A stretch of 15,838 nt of DNA from CAVSWN01 sp046728115 (GTDB lineage: Bacteria > Acidobacteriota > Vicinamibacteria > Vicinamibacterales > CAVVIG01): positions 1 to 15,838 of the forward strand of contig JBKPDW010000132.1 in assembly GCA_046728115.1 (NCBI GenBank), in the 5' to 3' direction. Of this stretch, positions 6,838 through 12,815 are shown one piece after another. Made by a program: the position numbers and the translations under genes. The notes beneath the pieces are model-generated. The model saw only the letters and a list, made by a program, of their open reading frames with translations. It made no database searches and was not told the origin of the DNA. Numbering within the stretch: position 1 is the stretch's first letter; each line of letters begins with the position of its first letter.

Positions 6838-6888
6838 ATGAATCATGCATACCCTCTTCCCCGTGTCCTCCGCGATGGAGAGCTATGA
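6838..6888 (+). CDS. possible 16-residue leader peptide before liuE
   Basis: A short frame encodes MNHAYPLPRVLRDGEL. It has GAGGA 8 bases before its ATG, better than the site before liuE (GGAG, 4 bases). Its stop overlaps the liuE start as ATGA, so translation could be coupled. The peptide is not enriched in leucine codons beyond three. It could be a coupling leader or chance. Confidence 0.25.
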   Translation: MNHAYPLPRVLRDGEL

Positions 6889-7808
6889 CAGTCGGGACAC
6901 CGCACGGCAAACGCCTCACCATCGTCGAGGTCGGACCGCGCGATGGCTTGCAGAACGAGCAGTCTCGCGTATCGACCGCGGACAAGATCGAGTTCGTCGA
7001 TCGGCTGAGTGCGTGCGCGCTGCCCGTCATCGAAGTGTCGGCGTTCGTCAGCCCGAAGTGGGTGCCGCAGATGGCGGATGCCGCCGAGGTATTCGCCGGC
7101 ATCACGCGACGGCCGGGTACGCGCTACAGCGCGCTGGTTCCGAATCTCGCCGGTCTGGATCGCGCGCTGGCGGCGGGCGTCGCCGAGATCGCGGTCTTCG
7201 CGGCATCGACGGAAACATTTAGCCGCAAGAACATCAACCAGTCCATCGACGAGTCGCTCGCCAGCTACAGGCAGGTGACGGACCGGGCGCGCGCGGCCGG
7301 GCTTCGCGTGCGCGGCTATCTGTCGACCGCCTTTGGATGCCCCTATGAAGGCAACGTCGCTCCCGATCGCGTGGTGAGCGTCGCCGAGCGCCTCCTGGAC
7401 CTGGGCGTCTTCGAAGTCGCGGTCAGCGACACGATCGGCATCGCGCATCCGGGTCAGGTCCAGAAAGTTCTCGACGTGTTGCTGAAGGCACTGCCGGTCG
7501 AGCAGGTCGCGCTGCATTTCCACGATACGCGCGGAACCGCGCTCGCGAACGTACTTGCGTCGTTGCCGTTCGGAATTACGACCTACGACGCCTCGGCGGG
7601 CGGCCTCGGCGGATGTCCGTACGCGCCCGGCGCCGCCGGAAACCTGGCGACCGACGACCTGATTTACATGCTGAATGGACTGGACTGCGACACGGGAGTG
7701 TCGCTCGACGCTCTCAGCGACGCGACGGCATTCATCGCGACGAAGATCGATCACCGCCTGCCGTCACGTTACGCGCAGGCAATAACAAGTGGAAGATCTC
7801 GCCCTTAG
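6885..7808 (+). CDS. liuE: hydroxymethylglutaryl-CoA lyase
   Basis: A 307-residue TIM-barrel lyase that cleaves HMG-CoA to acetoacetate and acetyl-CoA, the last step of leucine catabolism. The known active-site residues of human HMGCL can all be placed with matching spacing. R19 and D20 (VGPRDGLQNE) correspond to R41/D42, H211 and H213 (HFHDT) to H233/H235, C244 in the signature GLGGCPYAPGA to C266, and N253 (GNLATDD) to N275. Metal ligands and catalytic cysteine are therefore present. The start ATG 6885 has GGAG upstream and overlaps the short leader frame. A 108-base gap separates it from the biotin carrier gene, with no obvious terminator, so it is probably in the same operon. Its TAG stop interlocks with the stop of the ferredoxin gene on the other strand. 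Confidence 0.95.
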   Translation: MTVGTPHGKRLTIVEVGPRDGLQNEQSRVSTADKIEFVDRLSACALPVIEVSAFVSPKWVPQMADAAEVFAGITRRPGTRYSALVPNLAGLDRALAAGVAEIAVFAASTETFSRKNINQSIDESLASYRQVTDRARAAGLRVRGYLSTAFGCPYEGNVAPDRVVSVAERLLDLGVFEVAVSDTIGIAHPGQVQKVLDVLLKALPVEQVALHFHDTRGTALANVLASLPFGITTYDASAGGLGGCPYAPGAAGNLATDDLIYMLNGLDCDTGVSLDALSDATAFIATKIDHRLPSRYAQAITSGRSRP

Positions 7809-8155
7809 CCCCCGGCCGCGATCGTGGCCGACTCCTCAGCGGTCAGGATTTTGACGACCTCTTCCCACGGCATCATGTTGATGGCGTCGTAGTCGGGCGG
7901 GCAACCAAATTCGCGCTGCTGGGGGGCGGTCGGATTACCGAGCGTCACGCACAGTCCGCAGCCGATGCAGAGATCCGCGCGCACGGCGCAGACCATGCGC
8001 CCGTCGCGATCCGGTTCTTCGACGATGCAGCCTGCGACCGGGCAGGCGGCCTGACAAATCGAGCACGAAAACGCGCCGAAACAGCGGTCGGGATCGATGA
8101 CCGCAATCGTTTTCGGGGCCTTCTTGCGCGGCCCGGACATCATCTTGGTCCACAT
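7805..8155 (-). CDS. ferredoxin-like 4Fe-4S protein with atypical cysteine spacing
   Basis: A 116-residue electron-transfer candidate with ten cysteines. The first motif is C25-x5-C31-x2-C34-x3-C38-P (DPDRCFGAFSCSICQAACP): the first spacing is 5 rather than the usual 2. The second is C63-x2-C66-x2-C69 (CIGCGLC), but the expected fourth cysteine is replaced (LGNP). C43, C56 or C85 (FGCPPDYD) might substitute. So at least one cluster is likely and the second may have a remote ligand. The N-terminus is basic; the C-terminal 30 residues are ordinary helix. No redox partner is adjacent. The minus-strand TATAAT at 8170-8165 lies 9 bases before the ATG, so a nearly leaderless message is likely. The stop (TAA) overlaps that of liuE on the opposite strand. 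The partner is unknown. Confidence 0.85.
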   Translation of the reverse strand: MWTKMMSGPRKKAPKTIAVIDPDRCFGAFSCSICQAACPVAGCIVEEPDRDGRMVCAVRADLCIGCGLCVTLGNPTAPQQREFGCPPDYDAINMMPWEEVVKILTAEESATIAAGG

Positions 8156-8164
8156 GATGTCCGA

Positions 8165-8170
8165 ATTATA
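8165..8170 (-). promoter_or_regulatory. consensus -10 element for ferredoxin-like gene
   Basis: A perfect TATAAT on the minus strand ends 9 bases before the ATG at 8155, so transcription would start about 3 bases before the start codon. No good -35 is seen at 16-18 bases upstream. No Shine-Dalgarno sequence precedes the ATG. It falls just after the pilin stop (8177). Confidence 0.45.
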
Positions 8171-8176
8171 GCTGAA

Positions 8177-8719
8177 TCAGTGCAGCGGATGGCCTGAAGG
8201 CGGATCGCCAATTTCCGGAATCGTCGCCCACATCGTCGTCACGTCTTCGTAGATCGTGCCGCCGGCGTTCGTCGCGAAAAAGCGTACGTTGCCGGGCGCA
8301 GTCGGATCGGCCGCCGCCTTGAACGAACGCCCCGCGATTCCGGCCGCCACACCGTTACACGTGGGAGGCGCTCCATCGTAAGGCGCCGCGGAAAGCTGAA
8401 TCACATATCCGCTATGGTTGACCGTGTCGGCCATCGCGAGCGCCGGCGCGATGAACGCCTGGTTGCTCGCCGGTGGTGCAACGCCGAGCGTCGTCAACTT
8501 CGGCGCGTAAAACCCGTTTCCACATGTCAGCGCGTACGTCAGTTGGGCACTGTTGATCGCACGCATGGTCCCGATGGCTGATGCCGACCCGGCCGCCTGA
8601 CTTGCGGACGACAGGCGCGGCAAGGCGATGGACGCGAGGATGCCGATGATGCCGCAGGCGAAAATCAGATCGAGTAGCGCAAACCCCCGCTCCGCTGTGC
8701 GACTCATGATCCGTTCCAT
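8177..8719 (-). CDS. type IV pilin-like (pseudopilin) protein
   Basis: A 180-residue protein with a class III prepilin start: a short basic leader, then RG/FALLDLIFACGIIGILASIALP, with the predicted cleavage between G12 and F13 and a hydrophobic helix to about residue 34. The usual glutamate at mature position +5 is aspartate (D17). The globular part contains two cysteines (TCGNGF and PPTCNG) that may form a disulfide loop. It would be processed by prepilin peptidase and assembled in a type IV pilus or type II secretion pseudopilus, but no other pilus gene is nearby. ATG 8707 (leader MSRTAERG, GGAACGG upstream) is an equally good start. Related to PilA/GspH-like proteins of soil bacteria by the N-terminus only. 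Confidence 0.85.
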   Translation of the reverse strand: MERIMSRTAERGFALLDLIFACGIIGILASIALPRLSSASQAAGSASAIGTMRAINSAQLTYALTCGNGFYAPKLTTLGVAPPASNQAFIAPALAMADTVNHSGYVIQLSAAPYDGAPPTCNGVAAGIAGRSFKAAADPTAPGNVRFFATNAGGTIYEDVTTMWATIPEIGDPPSGHPLH

Positions 8720-8939
8720 CTCATTGCTTATGCTGCAGAGGTCGTGCCGCGTTCACTGACCTCCAGATGCTGCAGAATCAAGCGATTAGCGGTTGACCGC
8801 GCGTTTCGGAGCTGCCACTCCTCGTCAGTTCAGGCCCTGGTCTGACACTTATTGCCACTCCATCTTGGTCGGCCCGAAGCGAGCCTCCTGCAGAGTTGTC
8901 GAAATAAGTTCGGTGTCAATTTTGCACTAGCCCGGCATC
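8720..8939. other. intergenic region between divergent pilin and M48 protease genes
   Basis: A 220-base noncoding stretch that must hold the promoters for the pilin (minus) and protease (plus). I see no consensus promoter for either. There is a TTGACA on the minus strand (8919-8914) without a good -10. TGACACTTATT (8843-8853) can pair with AATAA (8903-8907) plus GTGTCA (8913-8918), leaving a 5-base bulge. The word CTGCAGA recurs three times. Confidence 0.5.
8843..8918. repeat. bulged long-range inverted repeat upstream of M48 protease gene
   Basis: The 11 bases TGACACTTATT at 8843-8853 are exactly complementary to AATAA (8903-8907) joined to GTGTCA (8913-8918), with five bases (GTTCG) bulged out and a loop of about 49 bases. 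The right arm ends 21 bases before the protease ATG. This could be a regulatory site pair or the eroded end of an older repeat. Confidence 0.3.
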
Positions 8940-10352
8940 ATGAAGAACAAGAGTCACATATTCCCCAATGCTGGCGTGGTCCTCGCGCTCGTGTTGTCCT
9001 CTGCATTGGTCGCGGCTCAGACCCGAATTACGCCGCCATCCAACAGCTATACGCCGGCACAAGACGTCGAGCTCGGCCTGAAGGCCGCCTCGGAAGCGCG
9101 CCGCCAACTGCCGCTGATGCGCGACGATCAGGTTACCTCGTACGTGCAGGACGTCGGCCGTCGCCTCGTCGACGCGATTCCCGACACGCTTCGGCACCCG
9201 GAGTTCCGTTACTCGTTCGACGTCGTCAACGTCCGCGAAATCAACGCGTTCGCACTGCCCGGCGGACCGATGTTCGTGAATCGGGGGATGATCGAGGCCG
9301 CGCGCAACGAAGGCGAGGTCGCCGGCGTAATGGCGCACGAGTTGAGCCACGTTGTGTTGCGCCACGGCACCGCGCAGGCCAGCAAGGCCACGAAGTATGA
9401 AATGGGTCAGGTCGCCGGAGCGGTGATTGGGTCGATCATCGGCGGCGGGTGGGGCCGCGTCATCGCCCAGGGCACGCAATTCGGTCTCGGCACGGCATTC
9501 CTGAGATTCAGCCGCGAGTACGAGCAGCAGGCCGACATCGAAGGTTCGCAGATCATGGCGCGCGCTGGCTACGACCCGCGCGACATGGCGAACATGTTCA
9601 AGACGATTGAGAAACAGAGCGGATCGGGGGGACCACAGTGGCTGAGCGATCACCCCAATCCCGGGAACCGCTCCGAGTACATCACGGCCGAGGCGCAGTC
9701 ATTGCCGGTGGACAACCCGGTGCGCGACACGCGCGGATTCGACGCGGTGCGTGCGCATCTCGCGCAATTGCCGCCGGCGCCGAGCACCGAGCAGGCCACA
9801 CGAAATGCGCGCAACGGTCGGCCGGCAGGCGCGGGTGGACGCCCCTCGAGCATGCCGCGCGGACAGGTCGATCCGCCTGCCGGTAGCTTCAGGGCTTACA
9901 ACCTTGGACGCGACATCCGGCTCAGCGTACCCTCGAACTGGCGGCCCTTGGAGGACAACACCTCGGTGACGTTCGCGCCCGACGGTGCGTTCGGGCAATA
10001 TAACGGTCAGAGCATCTTCACGCACGGCATCGAGATCGGCGTCTCGCGCAACGAATCGCACGATCTGCAGGGCGCAACCGACGAGCTGATCGATTCGCTG
10101 TCGCGGGCCAATCCGCGGCTGGGCCAGGCGTCGGGATACGACCGGATCACGATCGGCCGTCGGCGCGGTCTTCGCACGCTGCTGACGAATACGTCGGAAG
10201 CCACCGGTCAGCGGGAGAACATCGAGGTCTTTACGGCGCAGATGCGCGACGGCACGCTGTTGTACACGATTGGCGTCGCGCCGCGCGACCAGTTCCCAGA
10301 GTACCGCAACGTGTTCGAACGGATCGTCAGTTCGATAGAAGTCAATGAATGA
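8940..10352 (+). CDS. secreted M48-family zinc metalloprotease with extra C-terminal domain
   Basis: A 470-residue protein. Residues 1-26 are a signal peptide (basic start, hydrophobic core, ALVAAQ), so it acts in the periplasm or envelope. The M48 catalytic domain spans about 40-255: zinc ligands H133 and H137 with catalytic E134 in MAHELSHVVLRH, and third ligand E195 in SREYEQQAD. The conserved DHPNPGNR (237-244) follows. It thus resembles the BepA/YcaL group of periplasmic quality-control proteases, but without tetratricopeptide repeats. After a Gly/Pro/Arg-rich linker (about 280-315) comes a domain of about 150 residues (RAYNLGRDIRLSVPSNW onward) that recalls PsbP-like folds. Substrate unknown. 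No Shine-Dalgarno is evident before ATG 8940. It converges on the GMC gene with an 11-base gap and no terminator seen. Confidence 0.92.
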   Translation: MKNKSHIFPNAGVVLALVLSSALVAAQTRITPPSNSYTPAQDVELGLKAASEARRQLPLMRDDQVTSYVQDVGRRLVDAIPDTLRHPEFRYSFDVVNVREINAFALPGGPMFVNRGMIEAARNEGEVAGVMAHELSHVVLRHGTAQASKATKYEMGQVAGAVIGSIIGGGWGRVIAQGTQFGLGTAFLRFSREYEQQADIEGSQIMARAGYDPRDMANMFKTIEKQSGSGGPQWLSDHPNPGNRSEYITAEAQSLPVDNPVRDTRGFDAVRAHLAQLPPAPSTEQATRNARNGRPAGAGGRPSSMPRGQVDPPAGSFRAYNLGRDIRLSVPSNWRPLEDNTSVTFAPDGAFGQYNGQSIFTHGIEIGVSRNESHDLQGATDELIDSLSRANPRLGQASGYDRITIGRRRGLRTLLTNTSEATGQRENIEVFTAQMRDGTLLYTIGVAPRDQFPEYRNVFERIVSSIEVNE

Positions 10353-10363
10353 CCTTGGACTTC

Positions 10364-12073
10364 TTACTTTTGAGTCTTCGACCAGTTCTTCACGAGGTAA
10401 TCAGCTGTTCGCCAGGCGAGCGCCTGTGCGGTGAGCGTTGGATTGCGGGCGCCGCTCGTGCCCATCACCGAGGCCCCGAGCACGCCGAGATTCGGGGCTT
10501 CGTGTGAAAAGCCGAAGCGATTGACGACATTCGTTTCCGGGTTGTTGCCCATTCGCGTGCCGCCGTACGCGTGCGTCGAGACGCCCATCGCGCCGCCCAC
10601 CGGCGCTCGCTGAATCGCAATCGCGCCTCCTTCGCGATACCACTCTTCCATCTTGTCCTGCATGAACGCGGCGATCTTTCGCTCGTTCTCCTTGAACTCC
10701 CCGGTCACGCGACACACGGGAAAGCCGAGCGCATCCCTCACGACCGGATCGAGATCGAGGTAGTTGTCCTCGTACGGCAGCGTGGTCTTCTGGATGTACG
10801 AGCTGTGCGACCGGTCGGCATTTTCCTTGATGAAACGCTTCCACGCCCCACCCCAGGCCGGCGCGCGGCCGAACGTGTTCATCCCGGCCGCCGCAATCGG
10901 ACGCCGATCCGACATCGCCCACAGGTTGCCGCCGCCGATGAAATCCAGATTCGTGTGATCGAAGTTGTCGTCGGCCCAGTCATCGACGGCGACGCCTTGC
11001 GCGGGCAGGCCGTACCAGCACTTCAGGTCGAAGGGAAACAGAGCCGTCACCGGGGCGCCCTGGTGATGGCTGAAGTAATGACGTCCGACCTGCCCATGGT
11101 TGTTCGACAGGCCGTTGGGGTATGCCTTGGATTTCGACAGCAAGAGCAGACGGACATTCTCATAGGTGAAGCTAGCCAGCAGCACGACCTTTGCCGGCTG
11201 GAAATACTCCGTCCCATCGGTGAGGTAGTTCACGCCGGCGACGCGTCCGTTGTCATCCACTTCGAGGGTGGTCACGTGCGCGCGGGTCACGACGTTGAAA
11301 TGTCCGGTTGCCTGGGCGCGCGGAATGGTCGTCACCGCCGTCGAATTCTTCGCGTCTACGTGACAGCCGCCACGATTGCAGAAGCCGTGGTACATGCAAC
11401 CCGATCGGTTCTGGTAGGAACGCGAGTTGACGGCGGCCGGCCCTGGAAACGGATGCCAGCCAGCCGAGCGTGCCGCGGCCGTCATCGTCTCGAGGAATTC
11501 CGTGCTGCGCAGCGGCGGCATCGGATAGCCGCGCCTGCGCGGACCCTCGAACCTGTTGCCGCGCAAATCGATCTCGCCGCCGATGTTCCCTGCCTGACCG
11601 GATACGCCGATCTCGTATTCCACGTTGTCGTAGAACGGCTCGAGTTCCTCCAGTCCGAATGGCCAGTCCTCGATGGTGGACCCCTTGGGAATCCGCGACG
11701 CGCCGTACCGTCGCGTCGTCTCGGACACGACCTTGAAGTCCCACGGGTTCAAACGCCAGCTTTGCGCCCAGTAGTGCAGCGTGGTGCCGCCGACGGCGTT
11801 CTGCATCGGATGAATGTTGGCGCGCGTCCCGGTCGGCGACGAGGCATTGGGTCGCGATGTCGGAATTTCCTGATTGGCCTTTTGCACCGCCTGCGGCCAG
11901 CCGCGATAGTTGTTCCGCAGTTCGTCGGGCGCGAAATCGCGGCGCGTCAGCCACGACCCGGCTTCGAGGCCGATGACTTCGAGGCCGGCTTGGGCGAGCG
12001 GGAGTGCAGCGACGCCGCCAGCCGCGCCCAGTCCGACAATGACGACGTCGGTCTCTTTCAGCCGTGTCGCCAT
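10364..12073 (-). CDS. GMC-family FAD-dependent oxidoreductase (gluconate 2-dehydrogenase alpha-like)
   Basis: A 569-residue flavoprotein. The N-terminal FAD Rossmann motif is VVIVGLGAAGG (10-20) with E37 at the end of strand 2. NAVGGTTLHYWAQ is the GMC family segment that binds FAD. The C-terminal GMC domain has the probable catalytic pair H501 (STHAYGG) and N544 (ARNPTLTAQA). A cysteine cluster, CMYHGFCNRGGCHVD in the middle, is typical of sugar or polyol dehydrogenases of the GADH/FDH type, some of which carry an Fe-S cluster there. It likely oxidises a sugar, sugar acid or alcohol; the substrate is not predictable. It has no signal peptide, so it would be exported by hitchhiking on its Tat-signal partner encoded 4 bases upstream. 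ATG 12073 has GGAG upstream. The cytochrome c subunit usual in such enzymes is not in the window. Confidence 0.92.
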   Translation of the reverse strand: MATRLKETDVVIVGLGAAGGVAALPLAQAGLEVIGLEAGSWLTRRDFAPDELRNNYRGWPQAVQKANQEIPTSRPNASSPTGTRANIHPMQNAVGGTTLHYWAQSWRLNPWDFKVVSETTRRYGASRIPKGSTIEDWPFGLEELEPFYDNVEYEIGVSGQAGNIGGEIDLRGNRFEGPRRRGYPMPPLRSTEFLETMTAAARSAGWHPFPGPAAVNSRSYQNRSGCMYHGFCNRGGCHVDAKNSTAVTTIPRAQATGHFNVVTRAHVTTLEVDDNGRVAGVNYLTDGTEYFQPAKVVLLASFTYENVRLLLLSKSKAYPNGLSNNHGQVGRHYFSHHQGAPVTALFPFDLKCWYGLPAQGVAVDDWADDNFDHTNLDFIGGGNLWAMSDRRPIAAAGMNTFGRAPAWGGAWKRFIKENADRSHSSYIQKTTLPYEDNYLDLDPVVRDALGFPVCRVTGEFKENERKIAAFMQDKMEEWYREGGAIAIQRAPVGGAMGVSTHAYGGTRMGNNPETNVVNRFGFSHEAPNLGVLGASVMGTSGARNPTLTAQALAWRTADYLVKNWSKTQK

Positions 12074-12077
12074 CCGC

Positions 12078-12815
12078 CTACGCTCCTTCCCCGGGAGAGC
12101 GCCGGCGCGACAAGTTGCTCGCCGACGCTTTGGTGAATGCGTCGTAGTCGTACGCCGACTTGTGATTCGGCTTCAGCTGATTCGCTTCCAGCTGTTTCTG
12201 ATCGTCCGAGCTGACCATCGTTCGAACGCCCGGATAGCCGATGAGATCCCAGCCGACGAAATTTGCGTTGCCACCGTAGTACGGATCGCCAAAGGTACCC
12301 TGATGCGTATGGTTCAGCACCATGGTGAAAAATGCCACGGAGCTTCCGGCGAATCCCGTCGCCGCGCCGGTCTCGACGTCGATCAGCACCGAGTCTTGAT
12401 CGACCGGCGAGAGTTGCGCGAATGCGGCGCCGCGTGACGAACGTGAATAGCGATCGAGCGCCGCGAGGCCTGCCGCATACACCTGCCGCGACGAAGCGAG
12501 CGCGCCGCCGAGCGCGCGATCGATGTAGTGGGCCGCTCGCGCCTCGGCCGCGCCAGGACCTAGTGCGTCGCTGGGAATCAGACGAGCGACGATGACTTCG
12601 AGTATCTCCGACTCCGCTGCCGTCAGATTTTCGAGCGGCTCGCGCCGCGAGGGCGGTTGCCCGCTCGCGTCAAACGCTGTCCCAGCGTTCTCGCGCGCCT
12701 GCCTTTCAACGAGTTCAAGGGAGCCGGTCGGAAGATGTAAGGCTCGGGCGACAGGCGCTGCCGCTGCAGCACCGATTGATCGCTTCAACAGATCCCGCCG
12801 TGAAATGAACGTCAT
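12078..12815 (-). CDS. gluconate 2-dehydrogenase subunit 3-like protein with Tat signal
   Basis: A 245-residue protein starting at ATG 12815, which overlaps the stop of the ankyrin-PEBP gene as ATGA. The frame is open further upstream, but only this start gives the twin-arginine signal FISRRDLLKRSIGAAAAAPVA (residues about 3-23). The mature part contains NLTAAESEILEVIVARLIPS and the family's DQDSVLID and ANFVGWDLIGYPG segments, matching Gluconate_2-dh3 (small or gamma) subunits. In related fructose and gluconate dehydrogenases the small subunit carries the Tat signal and takes the flavoprotein across the membrane with it. It is cotranscribed with the GMC gene (4-base gap). Function is as structural and export partner of that enzyme; it has no catalytic motif of its own. 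Confidence 0.9.
   Translation of the reverse strand: MTFISRRDLLKRSIGAAAAAPVARALHLPTGSLELVERQARENAGTAFDASGQPPSRREPLENLTAAESEILEVIVARLIPSDALGPGAAEARAAHYIDRALGGALASSRQVYAAGLAALDRYSRSSRGAAFAQLSPVDQDSVLIDVETGAATGFAGSSVAFFTMVLNHTHQGTFGDPYYGGNANFVGWDLIGYPGVRTMVSSDDQKQLEANQLKPNHKSAYDYDAFTKASASNLSRRRSPGEGA

Noticed and set aside
10353..10363. A bidirectional terminator between the M48 and GMC genes
   Set aside because: The gap is 11 bases and has no stem-loop or T-run.
10571..12136. A 521-codon plus-strand frame antisense to the GMC gene
   Set aside because: The GMC oxidoreductase has complete FAD and catalytic motifs; the antisense product does not resemble any protein.
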